This document shows, piece by piece, positions 28,390 to 37,144 of a stretch of 64,000 bases of DNA. Origin of the DNA: Myxococcus stipitatus (GTDB lineage Bacteria > Myxococcota > Myxococcia > Myxococcales > Myxococcaceae); NCBI RefSeq assembly GCF_021412625.1, contig NZ_JAKCFI010000011.1:186001-250000 (forward strand), written 5' to 3'. A program made the translations under genes and the position numbers. Every line of letters begins with the position of its first letter. Positions within the stretch are counted from its first letter, which is position 1. The notes under the pieces were generated by a model. The model made no database searches and was not told the DNA's origin. It worked only from the letters and a program-made list of their open reading frames with translations.

Positions 28390-28561
28390 GGAGTGAGAGT
28401 CTGAACCTGGGGTGCGTCGCGTCCCCGTGTTGTCGCTTGCCTCGACCGTTGGGCTACCCCGCCGCGAGAAGGGATTGGCGGGGGCAGGATTCGAACCTGC
28501 ACTGGAGGCGACCGGGGGATGCTTCCGCGTCAAGCTACGGCTGAGTTTGAGTTTGTACTCC
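28390..28561 (-). ncRNA. Y RNA-like tRNA mimic (copy 1)
   Basis: Same permuted layout as its neighbour. T-arm at 28484-28500 with a canonical loop (stem GCAGG/CCTGC, loop TTCGAAT), acceptor 3' strand CCCCGCC (28477-28483) plus A, a 12-nt linker, acceptor 5' strand GGCGGGG (28457-28463), TA, then a canonical D-arm GCC/GGC with loop CAACGGTCGA. The stem that replaces the anticodon arm starts GTCGC/GCGAC (28508-28512 with 28432-28436), continues TCCCCCG/CGGGGA (28513-28519 with 28422-28427), and may close with GGAGT/ACTCC (28557-28561 with 28390-28394). It starts ~20 bp after the stop of the 243-aa gene on the same strand and may be co-transcribed or have its own promoter. Ends are estimates from pairing. 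Confidence 0.7.
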
Positions 28562-28582
28562 TGAGATCAGCGCGACGGAGGC

Positions 28583-29314
28583 TCAGCCGAAGAGGTAGCC
28601 CAGGATGGGGTCCCCGGCCTTCAGCTCCTCGACTTCGACGGCGTTCGCCTCCTCGCGCGCGAACTTGACGGCCTGTTGCAGCTTCTCGACGCGCTCCAGC
28701 AGGTCCGCGACCCGCGTCGCGGGCAGCGCGCCCGAGTACTTCACCGTCTTCCAGTACCCGACGACGATGTCCTCGTAATAGACCTCCACCTGCGCGGGGT
28801 GCTTCTCGGTGGCCTCGGCCTTCACGTGGTTGCGGGGGACCTTCTTGGTCTTCGCCGTCTGCACCGGCTCGGTCGCCCACAGGCCCTGGGCGGGGTCGGC
28901 GACCCACGACTCGGACGGGTCGAGGGTGGGCAGCTTCTTCACGAAGGTGTGCAGGTCCACCAGCTGCTTCTCCAGGAACAGGAGGTACGTGGCGGGCGCG
29001 CCCTTGAGCACCACCTTGCCGTCCACGCGCACGTCCGCCCGGGCGTGGCAGTTGGTGAGGTCCTTGGTGGCGGTGACGTCGAAGAGCCGGGAGAGGATTT
29101 CCTTCGTCTTCTTCAAGACGTCGTCCGTGCGCACCTGCACGCGCGTGGACTCGGGAGGGAAGCGCTCACCTTCCTCGTCACGGGGCTGGTACGTCCGGGA
29201 GATTCCGTTGAGCAGCGCGGGTTTCTGGAGGTCGTGATGGGCCTGGGTCAGCTCCTGCAGGGAGCGATTCTTGACGCCCTTCTCGACGGCGATGATCTGG
29301 TTCAGCTTGGGCAT
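28583..29314 (-). CDS. Conserved hypothetical protein next to Y-like RNAs
   Basis: 243 aa, soluble, no signal peptide. It opens with MPKLNQIIAVEKGVKNRSLQELTQAHHDLQKPALLNGISRTYQPRDEEGERFPPES and contains CHARADVRVDGKVVLKGAPATYLLFLEKQLVDLHTFVKKLPTLDPSESW, YYEDIVVGYWKTVKYSG and a terminal coiled-coil-like stretch (LLERVEKLQQAVKFAREEA). I recognise the overall pattern as a conserved family of unknown function (possibly the one called DUF7873) found in bacteria and large phages, but cannot name an activity. It is directly upstream of the two tRNA-mimic RNAs on the same strand, so a role in RNA handling is a reasonable guess. No Ro60/TROVE or RtcB gene is in the window. Confidence 0.7.
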   Translation of the reverse strand: MPKLNQIIAVEKGVKNRSLQELTQAHHDLQKPALLNGISRTYQPRDEEGERFPPESTRVQVRTDDVLKKTKEILSRLFDVTATKDLTNCHARADVRVDGKVVLKGAPATYLLFLEKQLVDLHTFVKKLPTLDPSESWVADPAQGLWATEPVQTAKTKKVPRNHVKAEATEKHPAQVEVYYEDIVVGYWKTVKYSGALPATRVADLLERVEKLQQAVKFAREEANAVEVEELKAGDPILGYLFG

Positions 29315-29398
29315 GGGCTCGTTCTTCGTCTCGTTCGTTCGGGGCCTGTCGACGCGAGGGCACGCGCGCGACTGACACCTCGAACGAGGCGAACGGCC

Positions 29399-29983
29399 TC
29401 AGTCCGGTCGCCCGTAACCCAGCAGGGTGTCTCCATCGAACTCCGCCACCCACCCGGCGGGGAGCGCCAGCGCGGACAGGAGCGCCGCGCGGCGTCGCAG
29501 CAGGGCATGGACGGGGAAGGTGTCGAACGGCGTATCCCCCGGAGTCCCCGGCGGGAGCACCAGCCAGCCGGAGTCCGTTCCCTCGGGGGCCCGGACCCGC
29601 GCCAGGGCGACGCGAGGGCTGTCGGCCCACCCGGGGAGCGCGGTGAACGTGTCCGAGTAGCGGGGGAACACCGGGTCCACGCCCACCGTCTGCGTGGTCT
29701 CCAGCATCCGGCCCTGGACCCTCAGCGTCACGGTGATGTCGTCACGCCAGTCCTTCATCGGATCGCCATCGAAGTCGGGCTCGGTCACCACCAGCGAGTC
29801 GCCGCGAGGGTCCAGCCGCAGGGAGGACCAGCCGAAGCGCAGCGTGCGGCCCGGGATGAGTCCTCCCGGGGGCAGGCGCCCCAGCACCTCCAGCACCCAC
29901 TCGCCCTGTTCCTCCGCGTCGTCTTCACACATGAGGACCACGTGCACTCCGTGCAGGTGGCGCTCGAGTCGCAGCTCGCCCAT
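29399..29983 (-). CDS. Hypothetical protein
   Basis: 194 aa from ATG 29983. Soluble, beta-rich, no signal peptide or membrane segment. Visible stretches: ERHLHGVHVVLMCEDDAEEQGEWVLEVLGRLPPGG, GWSSLRLDPRGDSLVVTEPDFDGDPMKDWRDDITVTLRVQ and GWLVLPPGTPGDTPFDTF. The pattern loosely recalls small immunity-like proteins of contact-dependent toxin systems, but no toxin gene is adjacent, so I do not assign it. It is on the same strand as the 243-aa gene, 84 bp upstream. Confidence 0.65.
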   Translation of the reverse strand: MGELRLERHLHGVHVVLMCEDDAEEQGEWVLEVLGRLPPGGLIPGRTLRFGWSSLRLDPRGDSLVVTEPDFDGDPMKDWRDDITVTLRVQGRMLETTQTVGVDPVFPRYSDTFTALPGWADSPRVALARVRAPEGTDSGWLVLPPGTPGDTPFDTFPVHALLRRRAALLSALALPAGWVAEFDGDTLLGYGRPD

Positions 29984-30071
29984 CGCCGTGCCTCCTCGTC
30001 CCGCCTTCTACATAGGAACGGGAGGCCCGGTCACCGGAGACCTCCGCGCGAGTGTCGGGACGTGGCCTGGG

Positions 30072-30863
30072 TCAGCACCCCTGGAAGCGAGGCGCCCTCC
30101 GGGCCGCCGCGGCGGCGAGCCCCTCGCCCAGGTCCGCGCTGCCGTAGCTCTCCGCCTGGAGTCGGGCCTCTTCCTCGAGCGCGCGCCGGAGCCCCTCGCG
30201 GTCCGCGGTCAGGCGGCCCTTCAGGCCCCGCGTCGCCAGCGGCGCGTTCGCGGCCATGGTCGTCGCCAGGGCGCGAGCACGGGACTGGACCTCCGAGGCG
30301 GGCGTCGCCTCGAGCGCGAGTCCGAGCCGGACCGCCTCGCGCCCATCGAAGCGGCGCCCGGTGAGCAACAGCTCCGCCGCGCGCTGGGCCCCCGTCCTCC
30401 AGGGCACCAACCACGTCGCGCCCATCCCCGGGTGCAGCCCCAGTTGGACGAAGTTGAGCGCCAGCTTCGCGTCCTCGGCGACGATGCACACGTCGCACGC
30501 GAGCGCGACGCACAACCCCGCGCCAATCGCCGCGCCTTCCACGGCGGCCACGGTGGGGAAGGGCAGGTCGAGGACGCTGAGGTAGCGCGAGTAGAACTCG
30601 AGCATGAACACGCGCGCGTCCTCGAAGGAGGACTGCCGCAGCCGCTCCAGCATCTGGAGGTCACCCCCGGCGGTGAATGCGCCCCCGGCGCCCGTGAGCA
30701 CCACCGCGCGCACGTCGTCGCGCGCCCGCAGCTCCTCGACACGCGCCCGGAGCGCGATGCCCAGCTCGGGCGTCATCGCGTTGCGACGGGGGGCGTCGTC
30801 CAGCGTGAGGGTGGCGACGTGTGCTTCGACTTCGAGGAGGACGCCCGGGGCCCGCGTGGTCAT
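30072..30863 (-). CDS. Enoyl-CoA hydratase/isomerase (crotonase fold)
   Basis: About 263 aa from ATG 30863. Crotonase landmarks: ALTGAGGAFTAGGDLQMLERL for the first oxyanion-hole strand, and VAAVEGAAIGAGLCVALACDVCIVAEDAKLALNFVQLGLHPGMGATWLVPW for the second oxyanion hole and active site. The Glu normally found after GLGL-PG is not at the standard position (QLGLHPGMGATW), so it could be a hydratase variant, isomerase or another crotonase reaction. No beta-oxidation partner gene is adjacent. It is followed after a long spacer by an unrelated hypothetical gene. Confidence 0.92.
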   Translation of the reverse strand: MTTRAPGVLLEVEAHVATLTLDDAPRRNAMTPELGIALRARVEELRARDDVRAVVLTGAGGAFTAGGDLQMLERLRQSSFEDARVFMLEFYSRYLSVLDLPFPTVAAVEGAAIGAGLCVALACDVCIVAEDAKLALNFVQLGLHPGMGATWLVPWRTGAQRAAELLLTGRRFDGREAVRLGLALEATPASEVQSRARALATTMAANAPLATRGLKGRLTADREGLRRALEEEARLQAESYGSADLGEGLAAAAARRAPRFQGC

Positions 30864-30936
30864 GCGCGGCAGTCTATTCACTCCCGTCCGCCGTCGCGCG
30901 AGGAGATGGGGAGTTCACGCGGCGTGGCGCCGGCCC

Positions 30937-31317
30937 TCACTGGAGCGTCAGCGTGAGCGAGTCCCCCGGCTTGACGTTCAGCTCCTGCTCGGTCTCGTAG
31001 CGCCGTTCGCTGCCGATGCCCTCGTCGCCGAACGTGCCGATGACCTCGAAGGCGAAGCCCAGGCGCTCCGCGTCGGACAGGAGGGTGTGGGGGATGACGA
31101 AGGTGCGCGTCGTCATCCCCGGCACGGTGCCCAGCCGGAGCTTGCGGGTGGGGCTGCGGACGAAGAGGTTGACGTCCACCTTCTTGAAGCTGCGCACCTC
31201 CACCGTCGTCTCGGGCGGCGGCGGCGTGTCGCCTTGTTGCGCCGCGCGCGCCCCCCCGCACGCGAGGGTGAGACCCAGCCACGACACGAGCAGGAGCAGG
31301 AGCGGGCGTCGGCGCAT
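30937..31317 (-). CDS. Small lipoprotein of unknown function
   Basis: 126 aa from ATG 31317, chosen for GGAGGT five bases upstream. A lipobox WLGLTLAC-G follows the hydrophobic start, then a Gln/Pro-rich linker and a single beta-sandwich-like domain (TTVEVRSFKKVDVNLFVRSPTRKLRLGTVPGMTTRTFVIPHTLLSDAERLGFAFEVIGTFGDEGIGSERRYETEQELNVKPGDSLTLTLQ). The pattern fits a short outer-membrane or periplasmic lipoprotein with a peptide-like beta domain. Function unknown. Confidence 0.8.
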   Translation of the reverse strand: MRRRPLLLLLVSWLGLTLACGGARAAQQGDTPPPPETTVEVRSFKKVDVNLFVRSPTRKLRLGTVPGMTTRTFVIPHTLLSDAERLGFAFEVIGTFGDEGIGSERRYETEQELNVKPGDSLTLTLQ

Positions 31318-31403
31318 GAGACCTCCGGACAACGGGTGCGAGTCCACGGCTGGGGAGGGGCGACGGGCGGGGATCGCCGTCGGACCGCCCGCTCCTCCCC
31401 GCC

Positions 31404-33560
31404 CTAGCTCCGGGGAGCCAGGGGCTCGTCGGTGCGCAGGGACTGGTTGGCGATGCCGGACATGCTCTCCGCCAGCGCCTGCACGGAGCGCGTGGCCTCC
31501 TGCGTCTCCTGGACCGTCTTCAGCGTGCGCTGCATCTGGCCCGACAGCTCCTGGATGGCCATGGCCATCTGCTGCGTGCCCGCGTCCTGGGCGCTGACCG
31601 CGGCGGTGATCTGCCGCATGCTCGCGCTGGAGTCGCCGATGATGATGGCCAGCTGCTGGAACTGGGCGCTGGAGGTCCGCACCGCGTCCAGGCTCAGCCG
31701 CACCCGCTCGTCGCCCTTCTCGCTGGACTGGGCCGCCTCGCGCATGCTCGCGCTCACGCCGTTGAGCACCTCGCGGATGCGGTGCGTGGCGCGGATGGAC
31801 TGGTCCGCCAGGCCGCGCATCTCCCGCGCCACCACGCCGAAGCCCCGGCCGCTCTCGCCGCTGCGCGCCGCCTCGATGGCCGCGTTGATGGCCAGCATGT
31901 TGGACTGGTCCGCCAGGTCCTTCACCGAATCGACGATGCCGGACACCTCGCGCGTGCGCTCGTCGAGCGCGAGGATCTTCCGGGCCATCTCCGACACCTC
32001 CGTGCGGATGGCGGCTAGGTCCGACAGCGTGCGCTCCAGCGCCGCCGTGCCCTCGCGGCCCACCTGCTCGGCGCTCTCCGCGGACGCGGCCAGCGAGCTG
32101 GCCTTCTCCGCCGTCATCTGCGACGAGCGGCGGATCTCCTTCACCGTCTGCTCGGCCTCCTGGAGCGCCGCCGCCTGACGGCTGACGCCCTCGGTCTGCT
32201 GGTCGCTGGTGGAGCGCAGCTGCTGGACCACCGTGGCCAGCTCACCCGCGCCCGTGCCCATGCGCTCGGCCAGGTTGCGCACCTCCTGCTGCCGCTCCTC
32301 CAGCTTGTGCGTGTACGCCTCCAGCGACCGCACCACCTGGATGGAGCGCCGCGCGACGATGCCCAGCAGCGACAGCGTCAGCGCCAGGTAGCCCCAGTGC
32401 GTGACGTTGCCGAAGTTGGTGCTGATGACGCCGATGACCGGCAGCACCGTCATGAAGGTGAAGAAGATGAGGCCGCTCAGGCCGATGATGAACAGCCGCG
32501 CGTCCGGGTTGCCGCGCCACGCCTCGATGCTCGCGATGACCAGGCACACCACCATGAGGCTCAGGGTGAGCGGCAGGAACGGAACCATGAGGCGCTGGCC
32601 CGTGCCCAGGTCCACGATGGAGATGAACGCGCACAGCCCGGACATGGCGGAGAAGCCCATGGCCCCCAGCCGGAACCAGCGGCGCTCGTTGTTGAGGATG
32701 GCGTCCGACACGAACTCGATGAGCCCCGCCACCAGCAGGAACACGCCCAATAGCGTGCCGCGCGTCCCGATGAGCGAGGCGTTCCACAGCGCCTCCGGCA
32801 TGCCGCTCAGGCCCTGCATGATGAGGCCGCCGCTGGCGGTGAAGACCGCCAGGCCCGCGAGCATCCGCCGCCGCCAGTGCAGCAGGAACGCCCCGCCCGC
32901 TCCCACCGCCACCGAGAGCAGGAGGATGGCCAGCACGAAGGGCGTCTGCCCGTCCCGGGCCACGCTCGCCAGCAGCTCCGCCCGCGAGCCGATTCGCGCG
33001 TACTGGAAGATGCCGATGTTGGGGTTGCTCGACTGCAGGCGCAGCAGCAGGCGCGAACCCAGCGCCTCGGGCGGCACCGGGATCAGGTGCCACGTCATGT
33101 TGTGGGAGATCTCCCAGCCATCCGGGTTCAGCACGCCGCTCGTGTAGACGCGCTTGCCATTCGAGTAGACCTCGATGGCGTTGGTCACCTCACCCACCAG
33201 GAGCGCGGGCTCCGCCCAGGGGCCGTCCGGCAGCGGGACGCTCAGCCAGAGGAACTTGTTGCCGTTCTTGCCCGGAGGCTCCTTGAGCGCCTCCACCTCC
33301 TTCCACTCCGCCGTGGCGCTCGGGTCCTGCGCCCACAGGGGAATGCCACCCGCTCCCGCGGGCGAGTCACCCCACCGGTAGCGCCACCCCTCCGACACCG
33401 GGACGGGCGCGGTGTTCGTGTCCGCCCGGGCCTCGGGCGCCACCGCGAGCACCAGCAGCAGCGCGCACCCCAGCGAGGCGAGGCGCGAGGCGCGAGCACG
33501 CGCGCCAGGAAGTGGGACGGGGCTGTCGAGAAGCGTCGGGATAGGGGGGAAGGCAGCCAT
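31404..33560 (-). CDS. Chemoreceptor with 7TMR-DISM sensor and methyl-accepting domain
   Basis: About 718 aa from ATG 33560. After a signal peptide (SLGCALLLVLAVAPEARA) comes a periplasmic beta-jelly-roll sensor of the 7TMR-DISM type (FLWLSVPLPDGPWAEPALLVGEVTNAIEVYSNGKRVYTSG ... NMTWHLIPVPPEALGSRLLLRLQS). Seven membrane helices follow (about residues 215-435), then a coiled coil and a methyl-accepting signalling domain with the hairpin tip DQSNMLAINAAIEAARSGESGRGFGVVAREMRGLADQS. It should bind a small extracellular ligand and signal through CheA/CheW. No che genes are adjacent, so it is an orphan receptor. The 7TM topology is rarer than the usual two-helix type. Confidence 0.95.
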   Translation of the reverse strand: MAAFPPIPTLLDSPVPLPGARARASRLASLGCALLLVLAVAPEARADTNTAPVPVSEGWRYRWGDSPAGAGGIPLWAQDPSATAEWKEVEALKEPPGKNGNKFLWLSVPLPDGPWAEPALLVGEVTNAIEVYSNGKRVYTSGVLNPDGWEISHNMTWHLIPVPPEALGSRLLLRLQSSNPNIGIFQYARIGSRAELLASVARDGQTPFVLAILLLSVAVGAGGAFLLHWRRRMLAGLAVFTASGGLIMQGLSGMPEALWNASLIGTRGTLLGVFLLVAGLIEFVSDAILNNERRWFRLGAMGFSAMSGLCAFISIVDLGTGQRLMVPFLPLTLSLMVVCLVIASIEAWRGNPDARLFIIGLSGLIFFTFMTVLPVIGVISTNFGNVTHWGYLALTLSLLGIVARRSIQVVRSLEAYTHKLEERQQEVRNLAERMGTGAGELATVVQQLRSTSDQQTEGVSRQAAALQEAEQTVKEIRRSSQMTAEKASSLAASAESAEQVGREGTAALERTLSDLAAIRTEVSEMARKILALDERTREVSGIVDSVKDLADQSNMLAINAAIEAARSGESGRGFGVVAREMRGLADQSIRATHRIREVLNGVSASMREAAQSSEKGDERVRLSLDAVRTSSAQFQQLAIIIGDSSASMRQITAAVSAQDAGTQQMAMAIQELSGQMQRTLKTVQETQEATRSVQALAESMSGIANQSLRTDEPLAPRS

Positions 33561-33775
33561 GGAGCGCAATGCTCGACTGCCCCGCGATGGCTGTAAATAG
33601 CCGTGCATCCCCTGACATGTAGGAAAGGTTTGGGAAGGGGCCACGAGGCGAGGGGAGTGAGCCTTTGTTGACGGGATGCGGCACCCTCAGGAGGGGTCAT
33701 TCTGACCCGGCATCCCTGGGGTCGGAGGGCGGACCATGGCCTGCGGCGCCCGCCCCCGAGGGTCGTTCCAGAACC

Positions 33776-34600
33776 TCAGAAGGTGTGGAAGACGCCGCGG
33801 ACCCCGAGCGTGAACAGCGCATGGAAGCCGTCTTTCACGGCGGAGACCTGGGAGGTCTGGGGGGGCAGGCCGTCGATGGTCAGGGTCTGGTCGCCGGTGC
33901 GCACGGTGTAGCTGCCGATGGAGGCGGTGAGCATGGGGCCCACGGCGAAGAAGCGCGCCAGCCGGTAGTCCGCGCCCACGCTCAGGCGCGCGAAGGTGGG
34001 GCCCCGGTCCGTGACGGAGGAGTCGAAGCGTGCGGGCAGCGTGGCTCCGGTGGGGAGGGTGACCTGCGTGTCGCCCTTCACGTGGCTCTTGAGGATCTCC
34101 AGGCCCACGGCGAGCCCCACCCACGGGTCGAATCTCGACGTGGGCAGGAAGTGGAAGCGCCCCTCGGGGCCGAAGCGCCACTGCGAGTTGTCGCAGTCGA
34201 AGTCCTCCGGGCAGGAGATGTCGTTGGTCTTGGTGAAGACCTTCTCCCACGTCCCCCACACGCCCACGTAGAAGCGGGGGTTGATGCGGTAGCCCAGCTC
34301 GACGAGCAGGGGGATGGAGATGTGCGCGGCGTCGGTGATCTTCAGGTCCTCCGGTTGGCCGGTGGTGCGCGACGTGCCGTGCTTGTACACGTAGCCCGCG
34401 CCCAGGCCGATGTTGACCCCGATGGCCACCTGCGGGCCGGACATCCCGTGGACGGCGCGGACGTCCAGCTCCACCGGCTCCGTGGACTCCGTGGACGCGC
34501 TCGGGCGTGTCTGCGTCTCCTGGACCTCCTGTGCGAGCGCCGCTCCGGTGAATCCCAGGGTGGTGACCACCGACAACGTCTTCCAGAGCCTCATGGCCAT
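33776..34600 (-). CDS. Outer-membrane beta-barrel protein
   Basis: 274 aa with a signal peptide (LSVVTTLGFTGAALA-QE) and GGAGG upstream. The mature part shows alternating beta strands ending in an aromatic-rich C-terminal strand (DGFHALFTLGVRGVFHTF), the usual signal for outer-membrane barrel insertion. Internal strands include QVAIGVNIGLGAGYVYKHG, LLVELGYRINPRFYVGVWGTWEKVF and WVGLAVGLEILKSHV. This is the small OmpA/OmpW-like barrel type; ligand unknown. It is divergent from a KimA-like permease 293 bp away. Confidence 0.88.
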   Translation of the reverse strand: MAMRLWKTLSVVTTLGFTGAALAQEVQETQTRPSASTESTEPVELDVRAVHGMSGPQVAIGVNIGLGAGYVYKHGTSRTTGQPEDLKITDAAHISIPLLVELGYRINPRFYVGVWGTWEKVFTKTNDISCPEDFDCDNSQWRFGPEGRFHFLPTSRFDPWVGLAVGLEILKSHVKGDTQVTLPTGATLPARFDSSVTDRGPTFARLSVGADYRLARFFAVGPMLTASIGSYTVRTGDQTLTIDGLPPQTSQVSAVKDGFHALFTLGVRGVFHTF

Positions 34601-34892
34601 GCGTGCTGCCCTCCACTACGTAAGCGGGAAGGGCGCGGACGTGAGCAGGCGCGCACCCTCGGGAGAACGCGACCCGGGGGCGAAGCGTCCGGGGACGACA
34701 GAACCTGCTGGGTGGTGTTGGCCGCTCACCATCGGACCCCGGGGCGGCCGTCGCCTGGGTGAAAGAGCGGCGGCCGGAGTCCTCCCATCCGGCGGAGCGC
34801 CCGTCCTGGATGTCTGCCCTGCATGCGCGTTCGCGCCCCCACCGTTGGCGCGGGCGCACCGCTCACCCCCGCATGGGGAAGGGAGGGGCCGC

Positions 34893-36836
34893 ATGGGACG
34901 GAAGACGCCGCGCGACCGAGGTGTGGTGGACGTGCTCCTGGGCCGGCCCTTGAAGAGCACCCAGGAGTCCCACGAGCAGGTGGGCGTCCTGGCGGGCGTC
35001 GCGCTGCTGGGGCTGGATGCCCTGTCCTCGGCCGCGTATGGCCCGGAGGCCGCGCTCACGGTCCTGCGTCCGCTGGGCTCCTCGGGCGTGTCCTGGCTGC
35101 TGCCCATCACCCTCGCCATCGTCTGCCTGCTGATGGTGGTGGCGACGTCCTACCGACAGACGATCGCCGCGTACCCGCGAGGCGGTGGCGCGTACACCGT
35201 GGCGCGCGAGAACCTGGGGCGCCGCACGGGGCTGCTGGCCGGTTCCGCGCTGCTGCTGGACTACCTGCTCAACGTGGCGGTGGGGTTGTCCGCGGGCGTG
35301 GGCGCCATCGTCTCCGCGTTCCCCCGGCTGCAGGCCCATACCCTGGGGCTGGCGTTGGGACTGCTCGTGCTCCTGACGCTGGTCAACCTGCGGGGGGCCC
35401 GCGAGGCGGGCGCGCTGTTCCTGTCCCCGATGGTGCTGTTCGTCGGCTCGCTCTTCACGCTCGTCGCGGTGGGGGTGTTCCGCGCGCTCACCGAGGGGGT
35501 GGGCGTCGCGCCCGTGGTGGCGCCTCCGCCCCTTCCTCCTCCCGCGGCGGGCGTGGGCGTCTGGGTCATCCTGCGGACGTTCGCCAGCGGGTGCACGGCG
35601 ATGACCGGCGTGGAGGCCGTCAGCAACGCGGTGCCCGTCTTCCGCGCGCCCTCCGTGCGCCGCGCGCGCGTGACGCTCACCCTCATCGTCGCGCTGCTCG
35701 TGGTGCTCCTGGTGGGCATCTCGGTGCTCTGTCGCGTCTTCGGCGTGGGGGCGACGGCGCCGTCGGGGCCCGGCTATCAGAGCGTGCTGTCGCAGCTGCT
35801 GGCGGCCGTCACGGGGCGAGGCGTCTTCTACTACGTGGCCATGTGCTCCATCCTGGGCGTGCTCGCGCTCTCCGCCAACACCAGCTTCGCGGGCTTCCCG
35901 AGGGTGTGCTGGCTGCTGGCGATGGACCACTACCTGCCCGTGGCCTTCGTCCACCGGGGGCGGAGGTTGGCGTACTCGCGCGGCATCCTCCTGTTGTCCG
36001 TGCTCGCCGCGCTGCTCATCCTCGCCACGGACGCCGTCACCGACCGGCTCATCCCGCTGTTCGCCATCGGGGCGCTGCTCGCCTTCACGCTCTCCCAGGC
36101 CGGCATGGTGGTGTACTGGAGCCGCCATCCGCGAGCACCGGGGTGGCGGTGGCGGCGGGTCGTCAACGGGCTGGGCGCGGTGATGACGGGCCTGGCGCTG
36201 GCCATCGTGGTGGTGGCGAAGTTCGCCCACGGGGGCTGGGCCGCGGTCCTCCTCATCCCGCTGGGGGTGATGCTGTTCAGCCGCATCCACGCGGCCTACC
36301 TCCGCGTGCGCGACGCGACCGGGTTGCGCCGGCCACTCCAGGCGGAGCCGCGCCATCCGCTGGTCGCCGTCGTACCGATGGGGCGCTGGTCCCATGCCTC
36401 CGAGGCGGCGCTGCGCTTCGCCCTGGAGCTGTCGCCGGACGTGCGCGCCGTCCACGTGCGCACCGACGACGAGGACGAGCCCGAGGGGTCGCTCGCCCGG
36501 GAGTGGGCCTGGTACGTCGAGCGCCCCGCACGCGCGGCGGACCTGCCCGTGCCGCGGCTGGAGGAGGTGGATTCCCCGTACCGTGGCCTGATGCAGCCCT
36601 TGCGAGACTACGTGGAAGCGCTGCTGGCCGAGGACGACCGCCGCACCGTCGTGGTGGTCGTCCCCGAGCTGCTCGAGCCCCGGTGGTACCGCGCCGTCGT
36701 GTACGGGCGCCGCTCCGAACTGGTGCGCAGCGCGTTGCTGCTGTCGGGCACCCCGCGTGTCGTCGTCGTCAGCGTCCCCTGGTTCCTGCCTGCTCCGGGG
36801 CCACGTGACGTCGGACCCACCCCGCGCGCCGACTGA
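34893..36836 (+). CDS. APC-family permease, KimA (YdaO)-like, with C-terminal cytoplasmic domain
   Basis: About 647 aa from ATG 34893, chosen because GGGAGGGG lies four bases upstream. The transmembrane part opens with VGVLAGVALLGLDALSSAAYGPEAALTVLRPLG, characteristic of the KimA/YdaO potassium-uptake group within the APC superfamily. The extra C-terminal region (from about 470) is cytoplasmic and USP-like (HPLVAVVPMGRWSHASEAALRFALELSPDVRAVHVRTDDEDEPEG ... RTVVVVVPELLEPRWYRAVVYGRRSELVRSALLLSGTPRVVVVSVPW). In KimA that region is regulated by c-di-AMP; whether that holds here is unknown. It probably imports K+ by H+ symport. The frame extends 5' but lacks membrane sequence there. Confidence 0.85.
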   Translation: MGRKTPRDRGVVDVLLGRPLKSTQESHEQVGVLAGVALLGLDALSSAAYGPEAALTVLRPLGSSGVSWLLPITLAIVCLLMVVATSYRQTIAAYPRGGGAYTVARENLGRRTGLLAGSALLLDYLLNVAVGLSAGVGAIVSAFPRLQAHTLGLALGLLVLLTLVNLRGAREAGALFLSPMVLFVGSLFTLVAVGVFRALTEGVGVAPVVAPPPLPPPAAGVGVWVILRTFASGCTAMTGVEAVSNAVPVFRAPSVRRARVTLTLIVALLVVLLVGISVLCRVFGVGATAPSGPGYQSVLSQLLAAVTGRGVFYYVAMCSILGVLALSANTSFAGFPRVCWLLAMDHYLPVAFVHRGRRLAYSRGILLLSVLAALLILATDAVTDRLIPLFAIGALLAFTLSQAGMVVYWSRHPRAPGWRWRRVVNGLGAVMTGLALAIVVVAKFAHGGWAAVLLIPLGVMLFSRIHAAYLRVRDATGLRRPLQAEPRHPLVAVVPMGRWSHASEAALRFALELSPDVRAVHVRTDDEDEPEGSLAREWAWYVERPARAADLPVPRLEEVDSPYRGLMQPLRDYVEALLAEDDRRTVVVVVPELLEPRWYRAVVYGRRSELVRSALLLSGTPRVVVVSVPWFLPAPGPRDVGPTPRAD

Positions 36837-37025
36837 AGTTGTTGCAGCGCGCCACCTCCGCAAATTTCCGATCCGCCGTTCCGCCGCCGCGACGACAGTG
36901 CTCGCGACGCCTGCCCCCGGGCGCGACACGCGCGCCGCGCTTCCACCAGTCACGCGCTTTCTCGCCGTCGCGATTCGAGAATGGGGGGCCTGGGGTGAGG
37001 CGTGCCTGTCGTGTGGAAGCGTTTG

Positions 37026-37094
37026 CCCTGCATGGGCAGACCTCCACCGGAAAGGTCCCCGCGACGCGCGTGGGTGGGCACCGCCCATGCAGGG
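37026..37094. repeat. Inverted repeat with 12-bp arms in a 308-bp intergenic region
   Basis: The gap 36837-37144 has no gene. It contains CCCTGCATGGGC at 37026-37037 and the exact complement-reverse at 37083-37094, 45 bp apart. Each arm is itself near-palindromic (GCCC-TGCAT-GGGC), so each could be an operator half or full site, bound as a pair by looping. It sits 50-120 bp upstream of the next gene and may regulate it. The rest of the gap is featureless to my eye. Confidence 0.5.
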
Positions 37095-37144
37095 TTGCTC
37101 GCCGCCCCGAACACGTTGAGGAGAAGGGGCGGGAGTCGCGAACG

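Noticed and set aside
28441..28543. An ordinary tRNA gene on the minus strand
   Set aside because: The T-arm and 3' acceptor look normal, but no matching 5' half precedes them; the matching half follows, so the piece fits a permuted Y RNA mimic.
28211..28561. A tmRNA (two-piece, permuted)
   Set aside because: There are two tandem modules, each with a D-arm and a short acceptor linker, no tag-reading frame and no tmRNA consensus.
33661..33775. A short RNA hairpin set between the chemoreceptor and barrel genes
   Set aside because: Short imperfect repeats of GGGTC/GACCC type exist, but the pairing is weak and there is no clear context.
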